Part shown: piece by piece, positions 45,190 to 54,289 of the stretch
How positions within the stretch are numbered: the first letter of the stretch is position 1
Layout: each line of letters opens with the position of its first letter
Origin: Flavobacteriales bacterium
Lineage (GTDB): Bacteria > Bacteroidota > Bacteroidia > UBA10329
Length of the DNA stretch: 60,938 nt
Reading direction: 5' to 3'
Assembly (NCBI GenBank): GCA_021741155.1
Contig: JAIOYP010000021.1
Location: forward strand, 1 to 60,938
The notes under the pieces: generated by a model
Database searches by the model: none
The model's input: the letters and a program-made list of their open reading frames with translations, nothing else
What the model was told of the DNA's origin: nothing
Program-made: the position numbers and the translations under genes

Positions 45190-47058
45190 TTAAGATTTTA
45201 CTACTTCTTTTTGATCCTGCGTTGATGGAGACGCAAGCCGATCAAATGTTTGTTTCGCGATGAGTGCTGCGCCCAACGACACCACGAATTGCGGTGCTTC
45301 AATAATCTGAATATCAATCTTGAATTTCTCACCTAGAAGTGTTTTCAAGTAGGAATGATGCGCAATCACGCCACCGATCATCAGTGTTGGAATGCCTGGA
45401 TCCAATCGCATTTTGGCAATTTTATTGGCGATGGAAATGTAGATGCCGCGCGAAATATCCTGTTGCGACATGCCTTCCATGATCCATTTCATGATTTCGG
45501 TCTTGGCGAAAACGGTGCAGAAACTGTTCAGTTCCTTGTCGTAATCCGAATGCGCGGCCAAGCTGCTCATTTCCGAAACATTGATCTCGGCACGTTCAGA
45601 AATTTCACTGAGGAACGAACCCGTACCTGCCGCACACTTATCGTTCATGTAGAAATTGCCCACATTATCGTTGGCATCGCAGCGGATGATCTTGATGTCC
45701 TCGCCACCAATGTCGATGATATTCTTCTCTCCCGATTGATATTTTGAAACGCCCGTGGCTGCACAGTTGATCTCGGTCTTCACCATATCGGTTTCTGTAA
45801 AAACCTTACGTCCGTAGCCCGTAGCGCAACTGTATTTGATATCAAACTCACCGTGTATGGCCTGCAAAAGGTCTTTCATGGCGTTGCGGTCCTTGTTCAC
45901 CGATTGAATAACGTAACGGTAGATCGGATTGCCATTTTCATCCGTCACGGTGAATTTGGTGTAAGACGAACCCAGATCGATGCCCATGAAACACGCATGA
46001 CCTTTGTAATACACAGGCGATTTTGTCTTATCGACCAGCCCCTTTTGGATCATGCGCTTGTTGAAATCGCCAATGGCGCCAGGCAAACGCGAGATCACGT
46101 TCTTGTTGGTCATGGCTTTCACCATGTTTGTCATGCTGAGATTGAGCGAAGTGCGCACATAATGCTTGCGCCCGTACTCCACAATTTTCCCATTGAAATA
46201 ATCAATCTCTGTGGGTCGGTTGTGAATGAGATCCACTGCCAAAGACGGGAAGTGATCGCCCCCTTTTTTCAGGTAGCGAAGACATTTTCGAAGGAAATCA
46301 TCCGAAAAACGGATCTTCTCTTTTTCGGCCACTTCAATACCTTCATTGATGGTCTCTTCCACCAATTGAAGCGTGTCTGCATCAGCCATGGCCTCTGCCA
46401 TGGTCAATCGTCCAACGCCACAGAGCGCGCTTAAAGATGAATTGAGAATGGTCTTTTCCCATGTGCGTCTTGCCAATTCAAAGGCATCCACATTTTTGGT
46501 TTCCAAATTGGAAGAAGAAAGCGCATCGGCCAGTTTCTGTGCCTGTTCCTTTCGACTTTCATCCACAGATCCAATGTAATTAGGAGCCGTGAAAAAATTG
46601 ACCCGAACGGTATTGGGAGCCGTGAGATTTCCCGCAAAATTCACGATCATGCGCAGCACTTTATTCTCCCCGAAAGAGGGAAAAAGTAGTTCTTCCACAT
46701 CTATTCCGTTCTGTGCGGCAACCACGGTCAGTTTGTCGGAATTGAGTAGTTCGCTTTCCTTCACCGCTTCTGCGGTCTGATACGATTTGGTGCTGAATAT
46801 CAGGTAATCGAGGTCGAGGTCGGCCATTTCGGCTATCGATCCATATACCTGCTCAAACGGAGTAACAGACTTGAAAACGTGTTCCAGAATAATCCCTTCC
46901 GATTTGATCTTCTCTTGTTTGACCTTATTCCGAACCGTGATGGAAACGTCAAAACCAGCTTCCTTTAGCTTCACCGCAAGGATCATCCCAACAGGGCCCA
47001 TGCCCACGATGGCAACTTTGAGCTTTCGGTCTGAGATATGTGGTTTAACTGTAGTCAT
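45190..47058 (-). CDS. Fusion: ketopantoate-reductase-like domain + BcrA/D-type activating ATPase
   Basis: 622 residues. Residues about 13-345 are a ketopantoate reductase (PanE/ApbA) fold: GMGPVG (19-24, within KVAIVGMGPVGMILAV) for NADPH, WEKTILNSSLSALCG with Lys202 and Asn206, and PTEIDYFNGKIVEYG with Glu284, matching the family's catalytic Lys, Asn and Glu. Residues about 354-605 are an ASKHA ATPase of the BadF/BcrA family: GIDLGSSYTK (359-368), IDIGGEDIK, and the two bridging-cluster cysteines Cys475 (MNDKCAAGTG) and Cys514 (NSFCTVFAKTE). The ATPase half should be an ATP-driven electron donor; the reductase half acts on a 2-oxo acid or a related carbonyl. Together with the HgdB-like gene upstream it may form a second radical dehydratase/reductase. 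I know no characterised protein with this architecture. Confidence 0.85.
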   Translation of the reverse strand: MTTVKPHISDRKLKVAIVGMGPVGMILAVKLKEAGFDVSITVRNKVKQEKIKSEGIILEHVFKSVTPFEQVYGSIAEMADLDLDYLIFSTKSYQTAEAVKESELLNSDKLTVVAAQNGIDVEELLFPSFGENKVLRMIVNFAGNLTAPNTVRVNFFTAPNYIGSVDESRKEQAQKLADALSSSNLETKNVDAFELARRTWEKTILNSSLSALCGVGRLTMAEAMADADTLQLVEETINEGIEVAEKEKIRFSDDFLRKCLRYLKKGGDHFPSLAVDLIHNRPTEIDYFNGKIVEYGRKHYVRTSLNLSMTNMVKAMTNKNVISRLPGAIGDFNKRMIQKGLVDKTKSPVYYKGHACFMGIDLGSSYTKFTVTDENGNPIYRYVIQSVNKDRNAMKDLLQAIHGEFDIKYSCATGYGRKVFTETDMVKTEINCAATGVSKYQSGEKNIIDIGGEDIKIIRCDANDNVGNFYMNDKCAAGTGSFLSEISERAEINVSEMSSLAAHSDYDKELNSFCTVFAKTEIMKWIMEGMSQQDISRGIYISIANKIAKMRLDPGIPTLMIGGVIAHHSYLKTLLGEKFKIDIQIIEAPQFVVSLGAALIAKQTFDRLASPSTQDQKEVVKS

Positions 47059-47072
47059 TTTCTGGTGGAACG

Positions 47073-47588
47073 CTAATCGTTCTTATTCAATTTGTATCCG
47101 ATCTTTTCTCTTGGTCCGTTTTCCTGATGTATCAGCTGTTTAATTGCCGCGAACACCATGTCGAATTTCTCATCGTAACCCTTCTCCAACATTTCAATCT
47201 TCTTCGACAATTCCTTATTCGTGTCCATCAGCTTTCTCAACTGAACGAATGTGCGCATGATGGCAATGTTCACCTCAACCGCCCTATCGCTATTCAAAAT
47301 CCCTGAAAGCATTGCCACGCCTTGCTCTGTAAACGCCATTGGTGGGTATCTTCTACCACCCCATCTTGAGGACGCAAATTGCGACCTCAAGACGCTGAAC
47401 TCCTTATCTGTGAGTTCAAACATGAAGTCGGCAGGAAACCGTTTTTTGTTCCGCCTCACCGCTTCCTTCAACCTTTTGGTTTCTACCTCATAAAGCATGG
47501 CAAGGTCAAAATCAAGCAACACTTTTTCTCCCCTGATGAAGTACATCTGGGTTGCAATATTTTCGGTATTGAGAAGCGTGGTGCTCAT
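47073..47588 (-). CDS. ORF6N-domain protein
   Basis: 171 residues. The N-terminal ORF6N domain is clear: MYFIRGEKVLLDFDLAMLYE, VETKRLKEAVRRNKKRFPAD, FMFELTDKEF, PPMAFTEQGVAMLSGILNSD. A coiled-coil-like tail (RKLMDTNKELSKKIEMLEK) follows. ORF6N is a phage- and mobile-element-associated DNA-binding-like domain; such solo genes are common accessory genes in Bacteroidota. It interrupts the aromatic operon and sits beside an inverted repeat, so it looks like a passenger, yet the downstream spacing is only 14 bases and read-through is likely. Confidence 0.88.
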   Translation of the reverse strand: MSTTLLNTENIATQMYFIRGEKVLLDFDLAMLYEVETKRLKEAVRRNKKRFPADFMFELTDKEFSVLRSQFASSRWGGRRYPPMAFTEQGVAMLSGILNSDRAVEVNIAIMRTFVQLRKLMDTNKELSKKIEMLEKGYDEKFDMVFAAIKQLIHQENGPREKIGYKLNKND

Positions 47589-47599
47589 TTATTATTTAC

Positions 47600-47679
47600 G
47601 GAACGCTGATGACGCGGATTTTTATGATTTAAACCGATAAGATTTGATTGTATCATAACCATCAGCGTTATCAGCGTGC
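47600..47679. repeat. Inverted repeat beside ORF6N, supplies the stop of the HgdB-like gene
   Basis: Arms GGAACGCTGATGACGCGGAT (from 47600) and, on the opposite strand, GCACGCTGATAACGCTGATG (from 47679). The second arm is read as the last codons (Ala-Arg) and the TGA stop of the HgdB-like gene. Confidence 0.75.
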
Positions 47680-48897
47680 TATCATTTTATTATCCTCCAA
47701 CTGCTCCAAAAAGGTCTCGATCTTGGTGATGCTTTGTCCTTCGGAGAAGAAGCGCAGATCGCACAGATCACCTTCAATCACCAAGGATGGCACGCCCGTT
47801 TCTTTCGATAAGCGTTGCGGCATTCCGAACTTGGCATTGGAATTACTGAAGCAGGTTTTGCTGTCGTGGTAAACAATGCCATCAATGCTGTATTCTTTGA
47901 ACCATTTCTTGAGAACCTCCATCTTGGCCTTCTCGCTCCGATTGATGAAAATCTCAGTGTAGGCACGTGCCATCGAATTCCAAGGGTCGTTCTCATCAAA
48001 TTGATCGAACACCCAACTGCTGCAATAGGTGGATGCCACCACTGCCGAATTGCTCGATGTGAACAGATCGCTCATCATCCGCAACTTGCCCCAAATGGGC
48101 ATTCCTTCCCAGAAAATACGGGTGGTTGCCTGTGGTAGAAATCCACGGTTGTTGGCCACATTATCTTCCAACTCGGCCAAAAGTGTTGTGTAATAATCCT
48201 TAGCCACCTGTGTTCCGCGCAGCACAACAATCGGCCCCATGTGAATGGTACCATCGAAGAAACTGATGGGTGCGTTCATGGCGGTGGATGTCTTGAGTAC
48301 TTTCTGCCAAAGCAGCGTGGCCTCTTTGCTCAATCGCAGCACCTTTTTGAGGTTCTCCATATTGAAATTCTCACCACTCACCAATTCGCAGGCGGGAATT
48401 ATTCTTTTGAATTGCTTGACCACCAGTTCCACCTCATCTTCCGTCACCTCATCCAAATAACGCGGTGGCTGAATGCCCTCAATCGGACATTGGAAATGAT
48501 CGGCATAAAAAGAGAACCAATCCTCCACCTCGCGGCACTGATTGGTGTTGTAAACAATGATGTCGGGCTTCGGAACGCCCTTCATGCCATAATGCGTCTG
48601 CAGCGGACTGTCCTTTTTCAAAAAAGAACCGATATCTGAGGTTGTATAGGAACAAACATGTCCCGAATAGCCGCATTTTACCGCTTCAGGAATATGGTCC
48701 ATAGCGGTTCTGGTTGCACCTAAAAGTGCCCCATGGTTTTCGGGAAAATAGACCTCAAACCCGAACGAACGCAGCAGTTCGGCAGGGCCAACGCTGGTGC
48801 ACCACGCAATTTTCTTCTCGCCACTTTCCAAACCCTTGAAGTAATTGGCCATTACTTCCTTCATCAGAGCGGTGGTCTTTATCTTGTAATCGCTCAT
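47671..48897 (-). CDS. Orphan HgdB/BcrB-BcrC family protein (2-hydroxyacyl-CoA dehydratase-like)
   Basis: 408 residues, third member of the family in this operon besides BcrB and BcrC. Nine cysteines: 33, 75, 82, 121, 137, 170, 292, 349, 379. Cys82 (GHVCSYTTSDIG), Cys121 (YNTNQCREVE) and Cys349 (DSKTCFSNSN) fall where iron-sulfur ligands lie in this family. Other family landmarks: AWCTSVGPAELLRSFG, GPIVVLRGTQVAKDYY, SLVIEGDLCDLR. Homologues act as paired subunits of dehydratases or benzoyl-CoA reductase, or as single-subunit double-cubane proteins; only one subunit is present here. The nearest activator candidate is the reductase-ATPase fusion two genes downstream. Its ATG overlaps the ligase stop (ATGA). 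Confidence 0.85.
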   Translation of the reverse strand: MSDYKIKTTALMKEVMANYFKGLESGEKKIAWCTSVGPAELLRSFGFEVYFPENHGALLGATRTAMDHIPEAVKCGYSGHVCSYTTSDIGSFLKKDSPLQTHYGMKGVPKPDIIVYNTNQCREVEDWFSFYADHFQCPIEGIQPPRYLDEVTEDEVELVVKQFKRIIPACELVSGENFNMENLKKVLRLSKEATLLWQKVLKTSTAMNAPISFFDGTIHMGPIVVLRGTQVAKDYYTTLLAELEDNVANNRGFLPQATTRIFWEGMPIWGKLRMMSDLFTSSNSAVVASTYCSSWVFDQFDENDPWNSMARAYTEIFINRSEKAKMEVLKKWFKEYSIDGIVYHDSKTCFSNSNAKFGMPQRLSKETGVPSLVIEGDLCDLRFFSEGQSITKIETFLEQLEDNKMIAR

Positions 48898-50636
48898 CTT
48901 CCAGTTCGAATTTTGGCGTTTTTATCCAACTCAATCACGTAAACCTCTTCATCAACAGGCACGTTATCGCCATAAAGATTGGCCAAGTGTTTCTTGTATT
49001 TCTCCACCACATTTTTGGGCGCCATTTTCATGGATGGCGTGAGGGTGTTATCTTCCAATGATAATTCTTGGTTGATGATGGCCGCACTTTTGATCTTGGC
49101 AAACTTCTGATGGATGCTCGAATTCGCATCATGCAAACATCCGCGAAGGCATTTCCCCAATTCATTTAAATTCCTAGGACAGAAACAACCTTCTTCGGGC
49201 GTGACCTCATAATCGGGCTTCTCCAACATCTTTTTATTCGGGAAAATGAGGGCGACTGGATGCTCCTCACCACTGCCCGAAACCACGGCATATTGTACAT
49301 AATGGCAATGTTTCTCAATCTTCTGTTCCAAATCGGTGGGCACCACTTTTTCTCCATTGGAAAGTTTGAAAATGCGGTCTTTTCTGGCGATGAGTTTTAA
49401 TCCGTTCTCGGTGATCGCCCCAACATCTCCAGTTCGGTACCAACCATCTTCGGTAAATGTGTCCTTGTTGGCCTCATCATTCTTGAAGTAGGAACGCATC
49501 ACATTCGGACCTTTCACCTGAATTTCTTCGTCATCTGCAATGCGCACGGAAACGCCTGGAATGGGCATTCCCACCACGCCTGTATCCCTTTTGAGAGATG
49601 GATCGGTGAGGGTGCAGCAGGGCGAGGTTTCGGTCAAACCCCAACCTTCTATAACGGTGATGTTGCGTTTTTCGAACTCATCCGAAAGCCGTATCGGCAA
49701 TGCGGCTGCGGCTGTAAAAATGAATTTCAGTCCAGAATTGAAAAAGCGGTCTTCGGCCTCTTTGTCGCCTCTGGTGAGGTCAACCAACGCCTGATAAACT
49801 TTCGGTACACTGAAAAAGATGGTCGGTTGGATGGTCTTCCAATTTTCCATGATGGATTTTGGGTCTTTTCCAAAACTGCTTTCCAGCGAATAGGTTGCAC
49901 CATTATAAAGCGCAGTAAAAAGCTCAAAAATGCCCCCAAAACTGTGATGCCACGGGAGATATGCCAGAAAACGGTCGTTCTCATTCAGATCCCAAAGCGT
50001 GGCCAAAGCGGCCTGTTGCGATAGGATATTTTGGTGCATCAGTTGCACACATTTGGGTGTGCCCATCGTGCCCGATGTGTACATATAAAGGCACAGATCA
50101 TCGGCTTTCAAATCGCGGTCAAGTGCGGTTTCCTTGCCTACATTTTCTGCCAACATGGCTTCAAAAGAAATCACATCGGGATACCTTTCGGCATCCACAT
50201 CATCCAACGAAAATGTGCGTTCGATTTTAGGAATATCGCCTAATTGTTGAAGCTGATAATCTCCCGCCACCACCAGAAAACGCGCTTCCGAATGATTGAT
50301 GAGCAGATTGGCTGTCTCCGATTTAAAAAAGGCGAAAATCGGAACGGCAATACCGCCCGAAGCCATCACGGCAAGTTCAAACTCCAACATGCGTTGGCTG
50401 TTCTGCGCAAAGAAAACCACCTTATCACCTTGCTTAAAACCGTAGGTTTTGAGGTTGGCGGCAATGTTCTTCACATCATTGAAAAGGTCTTTCCAAACAA
50501 TTCCAACGTAATCGCCAGCGGCATTCTTCTGCTGATAAACCACCCGATCTGCAAACTTTTGGGCATTGCCTTCCAGCATCAGCGTGATGTTCTGAATAAC
50601 GTTGCCAAGTTCGTGTGCTGATCGGAGCTCTTTCAT
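48894..50636 (-). CDS. AMP-forming acyl/aryl-CoA ligase
   Basis: 580 residues. ATP loop YTSGTMGTPK (186-195), GWGLTETSP (331-339), GWYRTGDVG and RKDRIFKLSNGEKV mark the long-chain acyl-CoA synthetase-like branch of the adenylate-forming enzymes. The C-terminal domain has an unusual Cys-containing segment (EEGCFCPRNLNELGKCLRGC). In the operon it should make the CoA thioester of the aromatic or alicyclic acid entering the pathway (benzoate, 4-hydroxybenzoate, a cyclohexane acid) or of an acid intermediate. Sequence alone does not give the substrate, and it is not obviously of the benzoate-CoA ligase subgroup. Ten bases downstream of bcrD. Confidence 0.85.
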   Translation of the reverse strand: MKELRSAHELGNVIQNITLMLEGNAQKFADRVVYQQKNAAGDYVGIVWKDLFNDVKNIAANLKTYGFKQGDKVVFFAQNSQRMLEFELAVMASGGIAVPIFAFFKSETANLLINHSEARFLVVAGDYQLQQLGDIPKIERTFSLDDVDAERYPDVISFEAMLAENVGKETALDRDLKADDLCLYMYTSGTMGTPKCVQLMHQNILSQQAALATLWDLNENDRFLAYLPWHHSFGGIFELFTALYNGATYSLESSFGKDPKSIMENWKTIQPTIFFSVPKVYQALVDLTRGDKEAEDRFFNSGLKFIFTAAAALPIRLSDEFEKRNITVIEGWGLTETSPCCTLTDPSLKRDTGVVGMPIPGVSVRIADDEEIQVKGPNVMRSYFKNDEANKDTFTEDGWYRTGDVGAITENGLKLIARKDRIFKLSNGEKVVPTDLEQKIEKHCHYVQYAVVSGSGEEHPVALIFPNKKMLEKPDYEVTPEEGCFCPRNLNELGKCLRGCLHDANSSIHQKFAKIKSAAIINQELSLEDNTLTPSMKMAPKNVVEKYKKHLANLYGDNVPVDEEVYVIELDKNAKIRTGR

Positions 50637-50646
50637 CTGCGTTCAA

Positions 50647-51501
50647 TTAAGCAACGACAGCCGCTGCTTTTTTCTTGAGAATGTAGTAGCGGTAACCGCC
50701 CCAAAGTGCAGCTCCAATAGCTCCCGAATAAATGGCATCGGGGTTTGAAATGAACTCAAATTTGGCCTTAGAGCTTTCTGCGGTGAGCTCTTCCACGGCC
50801 TGGATCATTCCTATGTTCATGCCCATTCCACCACACAAGACGATTGGCGATTCGGCACGCAATGAGCCCAATAATTTCACGATCCTGTTGGCAATGGAAA
50901 GGTTGATGCCCTTGACGATATTCGGTGTTGAAGTTCCTTTGGAAACAAGGTTGATAACATCCGTTTCGGCCAGAACCGCGCAGATGCCCGAAGGCACTTC
51001 GGGGTTATCTGCCTCAACCGAGATCGGCCCGACCTCTTCAATCGCCAAGCCCAGATAACGGGAAATATTCTCGATGAACTGACCTGATCCCGAAGCACAT
51101 TGCCCAGTCATTTTATAGTCGATCACACGGCCTTGTTGGTTCACTTTGATGGCACGAACGTAAAGCGCGCCCATATCGACAATCGTGTTGGCTTGCGGGG
51201 CGAAAAATCGACCTCCACGCGAGTGGGCGGTCATACTATAGAAGTGACCCGTTTCTCGCTCCACCATCTCATCTTCTCCAGTAGAAGCGAGGTAGGAAAT
51301 GTTCTTATGAGTGAACCCATTTCTGGTCAGCATCATATCGATCACCTCCGTGGAAACCCCTTTCGGATTTCGTTTTCTGATCTTCTCCGTGTGCTTGTCA
51401 ACTATCTTATGATCACCACTTTCGCGGTCGTAGGTCATTATAACAGCCTTGATGTTGCTTCCGCCAACATCCACACCCATTGTATATATCGTATTGCTCA
51501 T
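50647..51501 (-). CDS. bcrD: Benzoyl-CoA reductase ATPase subunit D
   Basis: 284 residues, the size of Thauera-type BcrD. ASKHA phosphate loop GVDVGGSNIK (9-18), TGHFYSMTAHSRGG (84-97), IVDMGALYVRAIKV, cluster-bridging Cys135 (MTGQCASGSGQFIENISRYL) and Cys174 (SGICAVLAETDVIN), and CGGMGMN. With BcrA it forms the ATPase pair that holds a [4Fe-4S] cluster between the subunits and drives electrons to BcrBC with ATP hydrolysis. Gaps of 19 and 10 bases to its neighbours indicate one operon in the order C-B-A-D. Confidence 0.94.
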   Translation of the reverse strand: MSNTIYTMGVDVGGSNIKAVIMTYDRESGDHKIVDKHTEKIRKRNPKGVSTEVIDMMLTRNGFTHKNISYLASTGEDEMVERETGHFYSMTAHSRGGRFFAPQANTIVDMGALYVRAIKVNQQGRVIDYKMTGQCASGSGQFIENISRYLGLAIEEVGPISVEADNPEVPSGICAVLAETDVINLVSKGTSTPNIVKGINLSIANRIVKLLGSLRAESPIVLCGGMGMNIGMIQAVEELTAESSKAKFEFISNPDAIYSGAIGAALWGGYRYYILKKKAAAVVA

Positions 51502-51520
51502 GGTTTGTTTTTATGGAGCG

Positions 51521-52933
51521 TTATGCCGTTACTGCTTGTTTCTGGTCGGGTAAGTGTGTAGAAATATTTCTTCTGGCGAACATCGCTCCGCCCAACGCAC
51601 CCATGAAGATGCTATCGGTATGGATGTTCATCGTCACATCACCGTAAGAGTCCTTCACCATTTGCGAAACGTATTTCAGCACGGCCTGATTTCTTGCCAC
51701 ACCACCCGTGAAAGTGAATTCGTTCTTCACTCCGCCTGATCGGGCAATAAGCGACATGGCACGTTGCACGATGGCCTTGTGAAGCCCAGCCAGAATGTTC
51801 GGTCGCTTTTCTCCATTATTGAGGAGTTCGCGTACTTCCGATCCTGCGAATACGGTGCAGGTGGAACAAATGGTTGTCTCCTTATCGGCCTGCATGGCCT
51901 CTGGTCCCAATTCATTGAGGGAAATATTGAACTCATCCGCGATGTAGCCCAAGTAGCGTCCGCAACCTGCGGCACAGCGGTCGTTCATGTGGAAACTGGT
52001 GACCAACCCGTGACTATCCACCTGAATGGCCTTGGTGTCCTGACCGCCAATATCAAGTACGGTTCTTGTGTTCGGGAATACGGCATGTGCACCAAAAGCA
52101 TGGCACAGAATTTCTGATTTGATACAATCTTCTGGAAACGGAAGCAAGGCGCGTCCGTAGCCCGTTCCAACCATATTCGTGATGTGAATATCATCGTTGG
52201 CAATGCTATCGATGTGCTCCTTGATTGACGTCTCCACATTCTTGTAATTGTTCGCCACCGCGTTCAATTCGGCATAATACCAATCTTCCTTCTTAACCGT
52301 TTCTGGCGAACGGAGCAATGCCTGGTATTTCACATCCAATTCCTTCATGGCCTCATCCACCAATTCCTTGAAATTGAACTGTACCATTTCGTTCTCAACA
52401 GGCGTAATGCTCTTGTCGAAAGCCAACATGAGCGGTTCAAACAGACCCTTGGCCGACTCGGCAACCTGTTGGTTGTACCGCTCGCTTACAATATCGCGGA
52501 AGAACTGATTTTTTGAACCAAGACCCTCGAACAGGAACTCATGTCTGATCTTCGGTTCAATATCCTTCAGTATCTCTTCCAATTTTGCAGCCACCTCATC
52601 CTTGTTGTCGTGCTCGAACTGAGATACGGTGTATCTGAGCATCTTGGCCAAACTGTCCATTCTGCGTTTGAACTGTCGGTACTGAAAGACCGAACGGATA
52701 TCTTCCATGTAGGTCTTGAATTCTGGTTTTTCTTCCAGATCGTGCTTCAATCGGTTAGAGAGAAGGGTGAACCGTGCGTCATAGACTGCTTCCTCGCGGG
52801 CAATGTCTGCCGCCACTTTGTAGTTGGCGCGTGTGTTGGTAATTCCACGACCGATGATCTCGTCCTTGTCGTTGATGATCACCGCTTTTGATGTGGTCGA
52901 TCCGAGATCGATGCCTAAATAGTATTTGCTCAT
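51521..52933 (-). CDS. bcrA: Benzoyl-CoA reductase ATPase subunit A
   Basis: 470 residues. YYLGIDLGSTTSKAVII at the start, VLDIGGQDTKAI (292-303), Cys320 in MNDRCAAGCGRYLGYIADEF, Cys359 in STCTVFAGSEVREL, and FTGGVARNQAV. About 170 residues between the first motif and ITNMVGTGYGRALLPFPEDC are an extended helical insert (LAKMLRYTVSQFEHDNKDEV and on), characteristic of the larger ATPase in Thauera-type reductases rather than the near-equal ATPases of the Azoarcus Bzd type. Partner of BcrD in the ATP-dependent electron activation unit. Confidence 0.93.
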   Translation of the reverse strand: MSKYYLGIDLGSTTSKAVIINDKDEIIGRGITNTRANYKVAADIAREEAVYDARFTLLSNRLKHDLEEKPEFKTYMEDIRSVFQYRQFKRRMDSLAKMLRYTVSQFEHDNKDEVAAKLEEILKDIEPKIRHEFLFEGLGSKNQFFRDIVSERYNQQVAESAKGLFEPLMLAFDKSITPVENEMVQFNFKELVDEAMKELDVKYQALLRSPETVKKEDWYYAELNAVANNYKNVETSIKEHIDSIANDDIHITNMVGTGYGRALLPFPEDCIKSEILCHAFGAHAVFPNTRTVLDIGGQDTKAIQVDSHGLVTSFHMNDRCAAGCGRYLGYIADEFNISLNELGPEAMQADKETTICSTCTVFAGSEVRELLNNGEKRPNILAGLHKAIVQRAMSLIARSGGVKNEFTFTGGVARNQAVLKYVSQMVKDSYGDVTMNIHTDSIFMGALGGAMFARRNISTHLPDQKQAVTA

Positions 52934-52969
52934 TTTGTGTTGTTCGAGTTCTATTTAATGTGTTCTACA

Positions 52970-54265
52970 TCAAGCTTCTGCAGCTTCATGTGCTTTGATC
53001 AATTTGCGCTGTTCCAGCATCTGGAAGTACGACTCCAGACGATTTTTAATGTTGGAATAGGAGAAATAACGCGGATCCACCAGGTCGCTTTCGATGAAAC
53101 CGACAGGCACTTCCAATCGGTCCTCTATCTCGCGCATCATGCCCAGCTGACCCGCTGAGAATGAGTTGCAACTCTTGATGGAGTTGGTGAGATAGCCATC
53201 CGCTTCATAATCTTCGATGCATTTGGCAAGCAGATCCACCCGTTGTGGCAGGTTGAGATTGGTGTAGCAGTTCATGCAATATTCTGCCAATGCTTCCAGC
53301 GGACGGCTCGGGTCATGACGCCATCCCATATCGTAAACGCCACCCACTTTTGTGTAGGATGATGCCACAATGACGGCTCCCATGTCGTAAAATATCTTCC
53401 AAAATTCGCGGAAATTGGTCCAGTTGGGCGGCCCTTCCACCACCAATCGGAATTTCTCTTCCTTCATTTCGCCTTCGGGCGTAATCGGTCCAAGACCTTG
53501 CTCCACGCGCAGCATGATCTCCTTGTAGAGTTCTTTGTAGTAATCTACCGCTTGCTGTGTTCCTCGGAAACCGATGTTGATCGGCCCGATGTAATACACA
53601 CCAGCGAAATAGGCATCGATGGGAGAAGGTCGGTGCTTGGTAGTGTCGAATATCTTGGTGATCCAATCTTCAGCCTCGGCAGATAGTTCGAGGTGACGCT
53701 TCAGTTTGGCCTCATCGTACTTGATACCCGTTACTTTTTCAAACTTCGGAATGACCACTTCCTTCAACTGCTTGACCATATATTGGGTCATTTGTGGGGT
53801 CATTTCGGCATTCTCCTGATAAGGCGTATGGATCATAATGACCTCCGCATTGGGATACTCCCGCTTGAGCGTTTCAAACCATTTCATAAAGGTGAAACAG
53901 CCCGTGTAGCTCAACAAGAGCACATCTGGCTCGGGTATTTTTTCGCCCGTTGGGCCGATGTTCCCTTTCAGCATCATGCCCACATCGCACTTCACGTAGG
54001 TGCAGACATCCTCAGAATGCGCATGCCTTTCCGCTTCCTTGATGTACGTGGCCGATTTCTTACGCATGGCACTTTGCAGCGCGTTTATTTCGGGATATAC
54101 AATGAGCATATCGAATACTCGGATCAATTCAGACAAGTTACCTGGGATGAAAGTGTAGCACACTTTCTTACCCGTCTCCTTCGCTTTTGCAAGGTCATTA
54201 AAAAGCCCGCTGACCATCTCCTTCTGGATGATCATGCTCTTTTCCTTCTGTGCTTCTTGTGCCAT
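52970..54265 (-). CDS. bcrB: Benzoyl-CoA reductase subunit B
   Basis: 431 residues. Highly characteristic text: YTFIPGNLSELIRVFDMLIV, YPEINALQSAMRKKSATYIK, AHSEDVCTYVKCDVGMMLKG, NIGPTGEKIPEPDVLLLSYT, EGPPNWTNFREFWKIFYDMG, LAEYCMNCYTNLNLPQRVDL, NSIKSCNSFSAGQLGMMREI. Cysteines 36, 88, 93, 123, 330, 333, 349 and 366 include the ligands for the active-site [4Fe-4S] cluster. With BcrC it binds benzoyl-CoA and carries out the two-electron ring reduction. The match to proteobacterial BcrB is close along the whole length. Confidence 0.95.
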   Translation of the reverse strand: MAQEAQKEKSMIIQKEMVSGLFNDLAKAKETGKKVCYTFIPGNLSELIRVFDMLIVYPEINALQSAMRKKSATYIKEAERHAHSEDVCTYVKCDVGMMLKGNIGPTGEKIPEPDVLLLSYTGCFTFMKWFETLKREYPNAEVIMIHTPYQENAEMTPQMTQYMVKQLKEVVIPKFEKVTGIKYDEAKLKRHLELSAEAEDWITKIFDTTKHRPSPIDAYFAGVYYIGPINIGFRGTQQAVDYYKELYKEIMLRVEQGLGPITPEGEMKEEKFRLVVEGPPNWTNFREFWKIFYDMGAVIVASSYTKVGGVYDMGWRHDPSRPLEALAEYCMNCYTNLNLPQRVDLLAKCIEDYEADGYLTNSIKSCNSFSAGQLGMMREIEDRLEVPVGFIESDLVDPRYFSYSNIKNRLESYFQMLEQRKLIKAHEAAEA

Positions 54266-54289
54266 TAGATTTTTCTTTAATGTGGATGG

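Noticed and set aside
47640..47660. A fourth FNR box (TTGATTGTATCATAA)
   Set aside because: The half-sites are separated by 3 rather than 4 bases and lie inside the arm of an inverted repeat.
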